Source: JADKCZ01 sp963786945 (GTDB taxonomy: Bacteria > Myxococcota > Myxococcia > Myxococcales > Anaeromyxobacteraceae). From it: 64,000 bases of DNA. Each line of letters opens with the position of its first letter. The stretch's first letter is position 1. Below are positions 37,173-45,447 of this stretch, piece after piece. The notes under the pieces are model-generated. The model saw only the letters and a program-made list of their open reading frames with translations, ran no database searches and was not told the origin of the DNA. Position numbers and translations under genes: made by a program. The DNA lies in NCBI GenBank assembly GCA_963786945.1, contig CAWBAO010000005.1, forward strand, positions 744,001 through 808,000. The letters run 5' to 3'.

Positions 37173-37442
37173 TCAGGCCGCTCGCAGGCAGCGGTGGGCG
37201 GCGCAGACCATCACGCCAAGGCTCCACCCCGCACCGTGCCGCGACCTCACCCTGGCGAGGGTGAGGTCCTCGGCACGACACGGACAGGAGCACGCCACGG
37301 TCACCTCGGGCGCCGCCGAGGACGGGAAGGCGAGCAGGCCCGGGGCGGCCAGGTCCACGGCGATCCCCGCGGCGTCGACCTCCACCCTGGCGAAGCCGAT
37401 GGTCAGGCCGCCCAGGGCCACGTCGGCGAATTCCTGTGCCAT
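37173..37442 (-). CDS. Small hypothetical cysteine-containing protein (89 aa)
   Basis: I do not recognise it. ATG 37442 has a strong GGAGGAG ribosome site 5-6 nt upstream, which supports it as a gene. The first 45 residues are hydrophobic/beta-like (FADVALGGLTIGFARVEVDA), then CSCPC and two more cysteines near the C-terminus. A 17-bp near-perfect hairpin lies within the 3' part of the frame, so the true end of the functional protein is uncertain. Confidence 0.5.
   Translation of the reverse strand: MAQEFADVALGGLTIGFARVEVDAAGIAVDLAAPGLLAFPSSAAPEVTVACSCPCRAEDLTLARVRSRHGAGWSLGVMVCAAHRCLRAA
37236..37276. repeat. Long inverted repeat (17 paired bases)
   Basis: GACCTCACCCT (37243-37253) and AGGGTGAGGTC (37258-37268) pair perfectly around GGCG; after a small internal loop GTGCCG/CGGCAC adds six more pairs. 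There is no U-tract on either side. It overlaps the small CDS at 37173. Confidence 0.7.
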
Positions 37443-37665
37443 GCGACTCCTCCGGACCGGCCCGCTCGAAGTGAATCCGCGCTCCATCCTCGCCGACCTG
37501 GGACCGAGGGCCAATCCCACGCTCCCATGACCGCTACACGTCGGGTGAAGTCGGGGGAGGTGTGCCAGGTGGCGGCGGTGGACCGATCCGGCCCGCCGGG
37601 CTGGCCGCTGGCGCAATCGACCGCCGTTTCCTGCGCCACGGCCCGGGCCGGCATAGAATGTCGGC

Positions 37666-37887
37666 ATGAAGCCTCGAGGAGGAGCAGCGCCCGCCAGGTC
37701 CACCATGGAGCCCCCCGTGATCTTCATGGTCCGGGCGCACGCCCTGAGCATCTCGTGCGTCGCCACCGGGCGCTGGACCGTGAGCGTGGACGGCGGCCCG
37801 GCCTCGGGGACCTACGGGACCCAGGTCGAGGCCTGGGAATCGGGCGTGCGCACGGCCGACGATCGGGACCGTCCGCCCCGCGCCTGA
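37666..37887 (+). CDS. Small protein, paralogue of 39447 (73 aa)
   Basis: The core IFMVRAHALSISCVATGRW then TVSVDGGPASGTYG ... EAWESGVR is closely matched by the gene at 39447, including an identical GRWTVSVDGGP. The Trp/Gly/EAW pattern faintly resembles DUF2188-type small domains; this is tentative. ATG 37666 has no ribosome site, but a TAGAAT element (37654-37659) lies exactly 6 nt before it, so the mRNA may be leaderless. An internal ATG (37705) is the alternative start. Confidence 0.6.
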   Translation: MKPRGGAAPARSTMEPPVIFMVRAHALSISCVATGRWTVSVDGGPASGTYGTQVEAWESGVRTADDRDRPPRA

Positions 37888-37929
37888 GCCCCGTTCACCC
37901 CGGCGGCGTCGTCGCCAGGTCCCGCGGGA

Positions 37930-38298
37930 TCAGCGGGGTCGCGCGCTGGCCTCGGCGCCCACCGCAGATGGCCGGTGCTCGGCGCAGGCGCACCGATCCG
38001 GACATTCCGGGGTCGGCAGCAGCCCCGCCTTGAGGCGCCGCCTCCTCATGAGCCAGGCCTGCGGTGCGTCGACCCGTGGCAGCAGGAAGGCGAACCAGGC
38101 GATGAGGCCGAAGAGCGCGACCAGCTCCAACGATCCCCGGGGCAGGTTGAGCGTCCGGGCCACGAGGAGCAGCAGGGAGATGGGCCCGAACATCACCACC
38201 AGCGCCGCGACGCCGAAGGCGGCGGCCTGGAGGCCGGACGACGGCTCGCCTTCCAGGTACGCCCCTTGCCCGGTCCGTGGCTGCCGTCCGTCTCTCAT
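37930..38298 (-). CDS. Hypothetical membrane protein (122 aa)
   Basis: Unrecognised. Two hydrophobic helices, about residues 26-48 (AAAFGVAALVVMFGPISLLLL) and 57-72 (LELVALFGLIAWFAFLL), are followed by a basic MRRRRLK segment and a tail with CPDRCAC. The start is ATG 38298. It converges with the small gene at 37666. Confidence 0.55.
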   Translation of the reverse strand: MRDGRQPRTGQGAYLEGEPSSGLQAAAFGVAALVVMFGPISLLLLVARTLNLPRGSLELVALFGLIAWFAFLLPRVDAPQAWLMRRRRLKAGLLPTPECPDRCACAEHRPSAVGAEASARPR

Positions 38299-38580
38299 TG
38301 GCGCGGAGAAGCTAGCCAAGTTGGCGCGCCGGGAACAGGCCGCTGTTGTCGCAGCCGCCCTTTGGGCTGTGACAAGGTTCCGCGCCCCCGGAGGGCGCAC
38401 GACGCACGGCGCCTCATCCCCCAATCCCGGGACTGCCGGCGCTGGCCGGAAGCGCCTAGCCTTCACGCATGACGGTCGAGGAACTGCGGGACCTGGCGCG
38501 AGCGGCAGGGCCGCTCCCGGCAGGCCCCGTAGCCCTCGACGGCCGCTCCTGGCCATGGACCTGCCCGCGTGGCGGCGGGC
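38299..38580. other. 282-nt gap with a possible 39-residue frame
   Basis: No established gene. On the plus strand ATG 38469 opens a 39-residue frame to TGA 38586-38588 beginning MTVEELRDLARAAGPLPAG, which looks coding-like but lacks a good ribosome site and runs 8 nt into the opposing GNAT gene. It could be a remnant of a longer gene. Confidence 0.3.
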
Positions 38581-39093
38581 CTACCTGAAGCGAAGCTCGA
38601 ATCGCTGCTCGGTGACGCGGGTCCCCCACGTGTCCCCGGGTAGCTCCTCGACGAGTCGGAAGCCGGCCTGGTCGTAGAGGTGGCGCGCGGCGTCGAGCCC
38701 GGCAAACGTCCAGAGGTAGACACCAGCCCGGCCGGAGCCGCGAGCGAACTCCAGGGCCCGAGCCATGAGCCGGCGTCCGAGCCCTTGGCCCCGCGCCTCA
38801 TCGTCGAGGATGAACCAGCGGAGGTGCGCCAGGTCCTCGGGGCGAAGGGGATCGCCGCCGTCGACGGTGACGGACCCGACCAGGCGCTCGGCGTCCCCGA
38901 ACCAGGCCAGGAGATCGACGCGCGGGTCGTACCGGTCCAGGAAGAGGGCCGCTTCGGATGCGATCTTCGCCTCGAAGCGCGACCCGAAGCCCCAGTGATG
39001 GGCGTAGTACCTCGCCTGGAGGGACACGAGCTCCCCGATGATCCCCGGTCGCCAGCCGTCGGACAGCGCATGTGGTCGGCGCTCGTGCGTCAT
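38581..39093 (-). CDS. GNAT-family N-acetyltransferase
   Basis: A 170-residue acetyl-CoA-dependent acyltransferase. The acetyl-CoA pyrophosphate loop is RGQGLGRRLM (Q/RxxGxG/A), preceded by strand LAHLRWFILDDEA and followed by the LWTFAGLDAARHLYDQAGF motif B. ATG 39093 is supported by GGAGG 7 nt upstream. Substrate unknown; MarR-GNAT-like small-molecule acetyltransferases have this look. Confidence 0.85.
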   Translation of the reverse strand: MTHERRPHALSDGWRPGIIGELVSLQARYYAHHWGFGSRFEAKIASEAALFLDRYDPRVDLLAWFGDAERLVGSVTVDGGDPLRPEDLAHLRWFILDDEARGQGLGRRLMARALEFARGSGRAGVYLWTFAGLDAARHLYDQAGFRLVEELPGDTWGTRVTEQRFELRFR

Positions 39094-39239
39094 GTGCGGC
39101 ACCTCCGGTGCTGGTGGCGGCGATGGCCTCGTCATCTTGCCCCGCCAAGGTGCTCTCCGCACCTCTGGTGAGTTCGCATCCGACACCGCCCCATCCCAGG
39201 GTCCTGTGACTGTCGGTCAGCGACGGAGGCGCGTAGCTT

Positions 39240-39437
39240 GTGGACGTGAACCTCGGGCACCTGGATGCGATCGCACGCGATGGGCGCGTCACCAAGGCGC
39301 TCGACGACCTGTGGCGTGGGCGGGCCGTCGAGCCGGAGCTGAAGCAGGAGCTGTGGCTCCTGGCCAGGGAGTCGCCAGCCATGCAGCACAGGGCCGAGCC
39401 GGGCGCTCGGAGCGGACTCCTGGTCTCGGGAAGGTAG
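39240..39437 (+). CDS. Possible small helical protein (65 aa)
   Basis: Unrecognised. GTG 39240 or GTG 39246 follows a GGAGG at about 39222. The product is largely helical and charged (LDAIARDGRVTKALDDLW, PELKQELWLLARES). It lies 10 nt ahead of the small gene at 39447, suggesting a two-gene unit. Confidence 0.4.
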   Translation: MDVNLGHLDAIARDGRVTKALDDLWRGRAVEPELKQELWLLARESPAMQHRAEPGARSGLLVSGR

Positions 39438-39446
39438 GAGGCGTCG

Positions 39447-39668
39447 ATGCCACCAAGGAGACCGGCCGTGCCACTCAGGACCCTCCTGGCTCCACCCGAG
39501 ATCTTCATGGTCCTCGGCCACAACGTGAGCATCGGATACGTGGCCCAGGGCCGCTGGACCGTGAGCGTGGACGGCGGACCGGTGCCGGGCACCTTCGGGA
39601 GCAAGGCCGAAGCCTGGGAGGCCGGCGTGCGCGCGGCCGGCATCCAGGAACAGCAGCGCTCGGCCTGA
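39447..39668 (+). CDS. Small protein, paralogue of 37666 (73 aa)
   Basis: Shares IFMV, GRWTVSVDGGP and EAWE-GVR with the gene at 37666. Unlike that copy it has a clear TAGGAGG ribosome site, 5 nt before ATG 39447. The fold is probably a small alpha/beta domain, perhaps DUF2188-like; the role is unknown. Two copies within 1.8 kb indicate local duplication. Confidence 0.65.
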   Translation: MPPRRPAVPLRTLLAPPEIFMVLGHNVSIGYVAQGRWTVSVDGGPVPGTFGSKAEAWEAGVRAAGIQEQQRSA

Positions 39669-39692
39669 GACGGCGCGGCCGCGACCTGGGCT

Positions 39693-40016
39693 TCAGTGGG
39701 GCGCTGGGCGCAGGAGGCTCAGGCTGGGCGGTGCCCGCGCCGATCGCCCTTCCCCTACCCTGGCGCAGTGGCTGGAGCAGTAGGCCGTCCACTCGGCGCG
39801 CCGCCACGGCAGCGCCCTGCCGCAGTTCAGGCAGGTGATGCCCTGCGTGGGCGGGATGGCCTGTTCCATGGCCAGCTTCAGCCGGTCGATCCCCTCCTGG
39901 GTGAGTGGGAACGTGCCGAACAGGCTGGCGAGCGCGGCCTTCAGCTCCCTCAACTGGTCTTCTGCGGCCAGTGCTCGGTCACGCCACTCCTCCATGCCTT
40001 GACTCTCGATGGTCAT
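39693..40016 (-). CDS. Small protein with coiled-coil and zinc knuckle (107 aa)
   Basis: An N-terminal helix (EEWRDRALAAEDQLRELKAALASL, 9-32) with heptad character is followed by a knuckle with four cysteines, CLNCGRA ... YCSSHC (about residues 62-84), that could hold one zinc. ATG 40016 has GGGAGG 6 nt upstream. Function unknown. A ~70-bp dispersed repeat lies about 60 nt upstream of it. Confidence 0.6.
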   Translation of the reverse strand: MTIESQGMEEWRDRALAAEDQLRELKAALASLFGTFPLTQEGIDRLKLAMEQAIPPTQGITCLNCGRALPWRRAEWTAYCSSHCARVGEGRSARAPPSLSLLRPAPH

Positions 40017-40071
40017 CGGCGCCTCCCTGCGGGCAGAGCCCCGTTCCACGGGACGGAGCGTCCGCTTCCTG

Positions 40072-40140
40072 CCAGGGCCCGACAAGGGCCGAGATGCCTC
40101 AGCCCAGCGGGGTCCACTCCGCCCGGCGAACCAATGTGGG
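40072..40140 (-). repeat. Dispersed ~70-bp repeat, copy C
   Basis: Shares roughly two thirds of its bases with segments at 46253-46320 and 45372-45440, for example CTCAGCCC and CGCCCGGCGAA in matching positions on the plus strand. It lies between two minus-strand genes. Confidence 0.5.
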
Positions 40141-40191
40141 CATGAGCGTCGCTCGAGGCATCCTGTCGCGGTGGTGGTCCCCTGGACCGGC

Positions 40192-40818
40192 TCAGCGGTC
40201 CGCGTCCCGGCCCGGCTGGAACCGGATCGGGCTGGCCTGCTCCGGGTGGAGCCCCGTGGCGCCGGCATAGGCCTCGCGGATGCGAGCCAGGTCCAGGGCT
40301 TCCTCGCCGGAGAGCGACAGGTAGGTCCGGAGCGTGAGCACCCGGCGGCCCCAGTCCATCACGGCCAGCCCGACGGGCACGCCGGCCGCGAGCGCCAGCC
40401 GGTAGAAGCCGGACTTGAGGTACCCGGTGCGGGAACGCGTTCCCTCGGGAGCCATCACCAGCCAGAGGGAGGGGCGCTGCTCGAACTCCGCAGCCAGCCG
40501 CCGGATCAGCCCGGAGGGCTCCCGTCGGTTCACCGGGATGCCTCCCATGCGGCGCAGCAGCCCGGCGACCGGCCAGCGGAAGATGGTGTCCTTGCCGATC
40601 CACTGGCCGGAGACCCCGGCGGCCACCTTGGCCAGGTAGCCCACCAGGAAGTCCCAGTTGGAGGTGTGCGGGTAGACGATGATGATGCAACGCGGAACGT
40701 CGGGCCAGGTGACGTCGAGGCGCCAGCCGAGCAGCCGCAACAGGGCTCCAGCCAGCCAGCGTCGGAGGCCGGGCGGTGCTGGCCGTGGCGATACCGGTGC
40801 GGTGGTGGCGGTGGCCAT
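40192..40818 (-). CDS. 1-acyl-glycerol-3-phosphate acyltransferase-like protein (PlsC family)
   Basis: A 208-residue membrane-associated acyltransferase. Motif I is PHTSNWD (H-x4-D), motif III is PEGTRSRT, and an amphipathic N-terminal helix (LRRWLAGALLRLLGWRL) would dock it on the membrane. It is similar in size to the smaller PlsC-like proteins that act on phospholipid or specialised lipid acceptors. Start ATG 40818. Acceptor substrate unknown. Confidence 0.85.
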   Translation of the reverse strand: MATATTAPVSPRPAPPGLRRWLAGALLRLLGWRLDVTWPDVPRCIIIVYPHTSNWDFLVGYLAKVAAGVSGQWIGKDTIFRWPVAGLLRRMGGIPVNRREPSGLIRRLAAEFEQRPSLWLVMAPEGTRSRTGYLKSGFYRLALAAGVPVGLAVMDWGRRVLTLRTYLSLSGEEALDLARIREAYAGATGLHPEQASPIRFQPGRDADR

Positions 40819-41072
40819 GCCGACATCCTATCCGGCCCCAGCGCCGTGCGCCGATGACGAGGCCGACGCGATGAAGCGGCTGCACCTGGTGAGAACCTCG
40901 AGATGGCGCCCACAATCGATCCACCGCCTGCCCCGTCGCCCGCAGACCGCCCAAGCCAACGTCCCCGTCAGCGGACGCTTCGCGCTGCGACTGAATACTC
41001 GGCCTCCGCCCCACGTTCAGAGGGTGTCGCGACCGCCCGCTCCACGGACGCCCGCGTCGGAGAGGTGTCTCC

Positions 41073-41714
41073 ATGCGCCATCTCGCGCTGACCTTGCTGC
41101 TCGTGGCACCGCTCTCCGCGGGCGCGCAGTACCCCGCTCCGTACCCCTATCCGCCTCCTCCACCACCTCCGAGGTACGTGCCCTACGGACGTCCGCCGCC
41201 CGCCCCACCCTCCGTCGCCCCTGCCCTCCCTCCCCTCAGCCCGGTCTACTTCAACCTGGGCATCGGCTACGGCTTCGAGAGCTGGTACTCGTCACCCGGG
41301 TACGGGGGTGCCGGGGGGTTCGCCTATCACGTCGAGGGTGGCGCGCGGCTCATGCCGCAGCTGCTGCTCGGGTTCGATCTGTCGGGCGTCAGCACGTCCG
41401 GGAGCGCACCCACCGGCGGGACCGCGGGGATCACCGCCGTGAACTACGACGCCGTCCTCACGCTCTTCCCGTTCGTGCAGGGGCTCTTCCTGCGCGGAGG
41501 TGCCGGCGTCTCCACCCTCACCTCCGTGCCGACCTCGTCGGTCGGCACCAGCGATGTCGGCACGAACCTGCTGCTCGGCGCGGGCTGGGCCTTCCCGATA
41601 GCGCCGCCGCTGCACCTCACCCTGGGTGCAGACTGGTCTCACCAGTACTTCGGATCCGCGGACGCGACCGGCTTCAGCGTCTGGATGATGCGCATCGGCT
41701 TCGGCATGTACTGA
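41073..41714 (+). CDS. Outer-membrane beta-barrel-type protein with Pro-rich N-terminus
   Basis: A 213-residue exported protein: signal peptide 1-18 (ending SAGA), then a Tyr/Pro-rich segment (residues 20-56, including eight consecutive prolines), then alternating strands VYFNLGIGYGFESWY, GFAYHVEGGARL, LLLGFDLSG and VWMMRIGFGMY. The pattern fits an eight-stranded OmpA/OmpX-sized barrel. Start ATG 41073. No enzyme motif. Confidence 0.75.
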   Translation: MRHLALTLLLVAPLSAGAQYPAPYPYPPPPPPPRYVPYGRPPPAPPSVAPALPPLSPVYFNLGIGYGFESWYSSPGYGGAGGFAYHVEGGARLMPQLLLGFDLSGVSTSGSAPTGGTAGITAVNYDAVLTLFPFVQGLFLRGGAGVSTLTSVPTSSVGTSDVGTNLLLGAGWAFPIAPPLHLTLGADWSHQYFGSADATGFSVWMMRIGFGMY

Positions 41715-42093
41715 TGGGGATGGCTGCGGGTGAGGCCCGGAGGGCCACCCGGTCGCAGACCTCGCAGGCCACCGGATCGCCTGTCTACGCCCCAGGGAGT
41801 GGCCGCCGGGACCAGGGGCAGTCGGAGGAGGTGGAGACCACGACGAGATGCTGCCAGCACACCGCACCATCGGTGCCTGGCGGCACGCAGGGCACTCCGG
41901 CAGCTGGTGCACCGTCTGTGCTGCCGCAGCGCACCACTTCGGTGGAACCCCACGAGCAGGTTGCAGGCGCCCACGAGGCAAGGCGCCATGTTCCTCGGTC
42001 CCGCGCCGAGATCCGCTACCCGGGAGCATCGCGCCGGAATCGACACGCGGGACCTCGCGCGCGCTCCGGGAGCGGCGGGACCGGAGAAGTGGG
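41715..42093. other. Gap holding a decayed zinc-knuckle gene
   Basis: 379 nt between two plus-strand genes. The only recognisable content is on the minus strand: the degenerate CEVC gene described at 41721-41841. The remainder shows no convincing frame or promoter apart from the GGAGA ribosome site of the next gene. Confidence 0.5.
41721..41841 (-). pseudogene. Decayed CEVC zinc-knuckle gene (in-frame TAG)
   Basis: From GTG 41841 the frame reads VVSTSSDCPWSRRPLPGA, a TAG (41787-41785), then TGDPVACEVCDRVALRA. It aligns without gaps to the intact gene at 46563, where the stop position is Gln (CAG to TAG) and the neighbours are DCPGSWRPLPEA and GDVVVCEVCGR. Similarity ends near the opposing barrel gene, so the C-terminal half is lost. 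Confidence 0.65.
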
Positions 42094-42567
42094 ATGAACT
42101 CGCTCCGATCGAGTCTGCTGACGTTGCTCCTCGCCCTGCCCTGCTGCAGCCTCGCTCCGGTGGTGCACGAGGTCAACCCCACCTCGGAGTGTGCCAGGCT
42201 TCGGACGTCCTATCCCAGCAACTACGGGCTCCTCCTCTTCTCGGACGCGACGACGGCGAGCAGGTCCATCCCCTGGTGCTTTCCCGCGACCTCCGGCTTT
42301 GGCGTCCAGGGCTATGCCGTTCAGATCTCGGTGAGCCGCCCGGGGGTTCTCTCCGTCGTCCTCTCCAATATCACGCCCCCCACGCAGTTCGCGGTCGTGA
42401 GCGTCGCGGGCGCTTGCGCGGCAGACAACACCGGGAAGTCGATCGTGCGGCACGGGTACGGCACGCAGTGGTCGATGCCCGTGGAGCCGGGCGACTACTG
42501 TCTCTCGATGGTCTCGGGAAATCAGTCGCAGGACGTGTGGTTCACCCTCACCGCGACGAGACCCTGA
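42094..42567 (+). CDS. Small lipoprotein (157 aa), unknown function
   Basis: Signal peptide with lipobox-like LALPC (C17/C18) predicts lipid attachment. The mature part is beta-rich with cysteines at SEC, PWC, GAC and DYC positions that could form two disulfides, and repeats of Thr/Ser-rich strands (VQISVSRPGVLSVVLSN). No family recognised. ATG 42094 with GGAGA 7 nt upstream. Confidence 0.65.
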   Translation: MNSLRSSLLTLLLALPCCSLAPVVHEVNPTSECARLRTSYPSNYGLLLFSDATTASRSIPWCFPATSGFGVQGYAVQISVSRPGVLSVVLSNITPPTQFAVVSVAGACAADNTGKSIVRHGYGTQWSMPVEPGDYCLSMVSGNQSQDVWFTLTATRP

Positions 42568-43028
42568 CCACCTCGGTGCGGGGACCCACCGCTCGCCCTC
42601 CACCCCGCCACCCCCGCGCTGCCATCGCCAGGAGGCAGCAGTCCTTCACCGAGGGGCACTCGACCTGCGTCGCCGAGCTCCTTCCAGTCAATCTCGTCCG
42701 GTGACCGCGGTCGACGGGTCCCTGGATGGACAGTCTCGTGCTCGAGACCGAACTGGAGCCAGCTGGAGGTCGACCGGCGACCGCACGCCCGGAAGGCCGC
42801 CAGGGCGGCACGGGCCTCTGCTGCGGGGTCGGTGCCGCCGGTCCAGCTCCGCGCCAAGACCACCGCGGTCCTCCCAGGAGTCATGGACCAGAGCCTGCCC
42901 AGCCGCTCTGACCTGACCCCGCCGGCGAGCAGGCCAGGCGCGGGGACAGAGAAGCGGGCGGCCCCGTCGCCCTGACCGCCCGCGCACCTGGAAGGTCAGC
43001 ATCTGCCTCGATGTGAGTACGTCCGAGT
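42568..43028. other. 461-nt gap, no supported gene
   Basis: Open frames exist on the minus strand (for example 42884-42522, and one with CPSVKDCC within 42811-42548), but none has a ribosome site or known family. The 3' end of the RCC1 gene lies to the right. Nothing else is visible. Confidence 0.4.
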
Positions 43029-45209
43029 TCAAGGGAAGCGCACGCACAGAGGTGTGCTTGAGTACGGCAGCGAGCCGTCCCCGACCTGGCCGCGATTGTT
43101 TCGGCCCCAGGCCCAGAGCGAGCCGTCCGTCTTCAGGGCCAGCGTGTGCCATGAACCCGCCGAGATCGCCGCGAAGCCGCTCCCGACCTGGACCGGCGAC
43201 GACCTGTCCGTGGTCGTACCATCTCCAAGTTGGCCTGCCTCGTTGGCACCCCAAGCCCAGAGCGTCCCGTCCATCTTCACCGCCTGAGTGAAGAAGTCGC
43301 CGGCAGCTGCCGACGCGAACCCGCTCCCCACCCACACGGGAGTCGAGCGGTTGTCCGTGGAGCCGTCGCCCACCTGGCCATTCCAGTTGTTGCCCCAGGC
43401 CCAGAGCGTCCCGTCGGTCTGGATGGCGATGGTGTGCAGGCTGGCGGTGGCGGACGCGAACCTTTCGCCCACCATCACGGGATGGGGAACGATTCCTCCG
43501 TAGGCGCCGTTGCCGACCTGGCCGTAGCCGCTGTCGCCCCAGGCCCAGAGCGTCTGATCGTCCTTGACTGCAACCGTGTGCCAGGTCCCCGCAGCCACCG
43601 ATGCGAAGCCGCTCCCCACCTGGCCCAGCAATGTCCGGCTCGTGGTGGAACCATCTCCAAGTTGGCCACTCCCGTTTTCGCCCCACGCCCACAAGGTCCC
43701 GTCCCGCTTCACCGCTGCCGAGTGGAGGCCACCTGCGCTGGCGGAGGCGAAGCCGCTCCCGACCTGGACCGGTGCGCACCGGTCAGTGGTGGTGCCGTCG
43801 CCAAGCTGGCCAAAGGCGTTGTCGCCCCACGCCCAGAGCGTCCCGTCCAGACTCACGGCGAGCGTGTGGCTCAGTCCAGACCACGACGTGTTGCCTCCGG
43901 CCGCAGCGAGGGCGAAGCCCGGCCCCACCTGGACCGGGGAGTTCCGGTCGACGGTCGTCCCGTCCCCCACCTCGCACGCGGCGTTGCTCCCCCACGCCCA
44001 GAGCGTCCCATCAGCCTTCAGGGCTGCCGAGTGCTCCCCGCCGGCCGCCACGGCGACGAAGCCGCTCCCCAGCTGCACGGGTGGGCGCAGGTGGCTCGTC
44101 CCATCGCCGAGTTGGCCGTGCTCGTTGGAACCCCAGGCCCAGGCCGTCCCGTCGGTCCTGATGGCCAGCGCATGGCTCGGCCCCGCCGCCACCGATGCGA
44201 AGCCAGTCCCGACCACCACGGGTGCCAGGCGGTCGGTCGTCGTTCCGTCCCCGAGCTGACCGTCACCGTTTGAGCCCCATGCCCAGAGCGTCCCGTCCGC
44301 CTTCACCACCAGTGTCTGGGCGGAGTGATCATAGAAGCCAACCATGTCCCTCCACCCAACTTGGCCGGAGGTCGTTACTGAGACGACGCCTGTCCCTACC
44401 TGCACCGGCGACAACCTCGCATCGGTCGTTCCGTCCCCCAGCTGGCCGAGCGCGTTACTGCCCCAAGCCCAGAGCGTCCCGTTCGCCTTCAGGGCCAAGG
44501 AATGGAGTGGACCGGCGACAACATTCACGAACCCGGCCCCTGCGAGCATGGGGAGTGGAACCTTTGCGGATTCGCTGTCGCCACCTCGCCAGCCCCAGGC
44601 CCAAAGCGTGCCGTCGGTCTTCACCGCTGCCGTATGGGCCCAGCCAGCAGCCACCGATGAGAATCCACTCCCCACCTGGACGGGGTCTGGTCTTTCCGCA
44701 TTCGTTCCATCTCCAAGTTGGCCACTCCCGTTTTCGCCCCAGGCCCACAAGGTCCCATCGGTCTTCACTGCCGCCGTATGGCGCCTTCCGGCCGCGACCG
44801 AAGCGAACCCGCTCCCGACCTGGACTGGCGATGTCCGGTCGAGGGTCGTACCGTCGCCAATCTGGCCCGAACCATTGCAGCCCCAGGCCCAGAGCGTTCC
44901 GTCCTCCCTGACTCCCGCGGCGTGACAGCTGCCAGTGGCAACAGACACAAACCCAGTCCCGACCCGCACCGGGGAGGTCCTTTCGACCCTTGTCCCGTCT
45001 CCAAGCTGGCCATACTCGTTGCGGCCCCAGGACCAGAGCGAGCCGTCGGCCCGGATCGACATCGAGAAGCCATCGCCCGCTGCGAGACTTCGGCCCTCCG
45101 GTCCGACGGGCACATCCGCTGACTCGGTCTTGCTGCTGCATGCAAGCGAGGCCGCCGCAAACAGGACTAGCGTTGCGGCGAGCGCAAGCCGCGTTCTCGA
45201 AGCCCTCAT
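43029..45209 (-). CDS. RCC1-repeat lipoprotein, 14 repeats
   Basis: A 726-residue surface or periplasmic lipoprotein. The signal sequence ends SLAC (C24). Fourteen RCC1-type units follow, each near 48 residues with the core LWAWG-x-N-x3-GQ-x-GDGT; the fourth (LWAWGWRGGDSES) and eleventh are the most degenerate. Fourteen equals two seven-bladed RCC1 propellers. ATG 45209 has GGAGGAG directly upstream. RCC1-like proteins are common in myxobacteria; ligand unknown. The DNA repeats behind it are protein repeats, not a CRISPR array. Confidence 0.9.
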   Translation of the reverse strand: MRASRTRLALAATLVLFAAASLACSSKTESADVPVGPEGRSLAAGDGFSMSIRADGSLWSWGRNEYGQLGDGTRVERTSPVRVGTGFVSVATGSCHAAGVREDGTLWAWGCNGSGQIGDGTTLDRTSPVQVGSGFASVAAGRRHTAAVKTDGTLWAWGENGSGQLGDGTNAERPDPVQVGSGFSSVAAGWAHTAAVKTDGTLWAWGWRGGDSESAKVPLPMLAGAGFVNVVAGPLHSLALKANGTLWAWGSNALGQLGDGTTDARLSPVQVGTGVVSVTTSGQVGWRDMVGFYDHSAQTLVVKADGTLWAWGSNGDGQLGDGTTTDRLAPVVVGTGFASVAAGPSHALAIRTDGTAWAWGSNEHGQLGDGTSHLRPPVQLGSGFVAVAAGGEHSAALKADGTLWAWGSNAACEVGDGTTVDRNSPVQVGPGFALAAAGGNTSWSGLSHTLAVSLDGTLWAWGDNAFGQLGDGTTTDRCAPVQVGSGFASASAGGLHSAAVKRDGTLWAWGENGSGQLGDGSTTSRTLLGQVGSGFASVAAGTWHTVAVKDDQTLWAWGDSGYGQVGNGAYGGIVPHPVMVGERFASATASLHTIAIQTDGTLWAWGNNWNGQVGDGSTDNRSTPVWVGSGFASAAAGDFFTQAVKMDGTLWAWGANEAGQLGDGTTTDRSSPVQVGSGFAAISAGSWHTLALKTDGSLWAWGRNNRGQVGDGSLPYSSTPLCVRFP

Positions 45210-45371
45210 ATCTCCTCCCTTCGGGGCGTTCGCCCTCATTGCTGATTGCTCCCTGAAGGTCCAAGAGGAGTGCCCACCGATGGGGTCGGCGTTCACGGCA
45301 GACGCGGTCTACAGCTTTCGCCGGACCAGCGGTCATGGTGGCTCCCCTGCGATGCAGGGTCGGCTTCTGAA

Positions 45372-45440
45372 CTAGGTCATGCAAGGGCCTCGATGTCCCG
45401 GCCCGCTGGGGGTGACTCAGCAAGGCCAACCCGGACCATT
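45372..45440 (-). repeat. Dispersed ~70-bp repeat, copy A
   Basis: Related to the segments at 46253-46320 and 40072-40140; continuous with the duplicated CEVC gene to its right. It lies upstream of the RCC1 gene on the minus strand. Confidence 0.5.
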
Positions 45441-45447
45441 GCGACCG

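Noticed and set aside
42522..42884. 120-residue minus-strand frame as a gene
   Set aside because: No ribosome site or family; competing frames are equally open.
43029..45209. Regular ~145-bp DNA repeats as a possible CRISPR array
   Set aside because: They encode RCC1 protein units in one open frame, with diverged sequence and no spacers of constant length.
45349..45358. Ten-base match to the tRNA-Val 3' end as an attachment site
   Set aside because: Too short for a claim at this base composition and no integrase is present; kept only as a hint.
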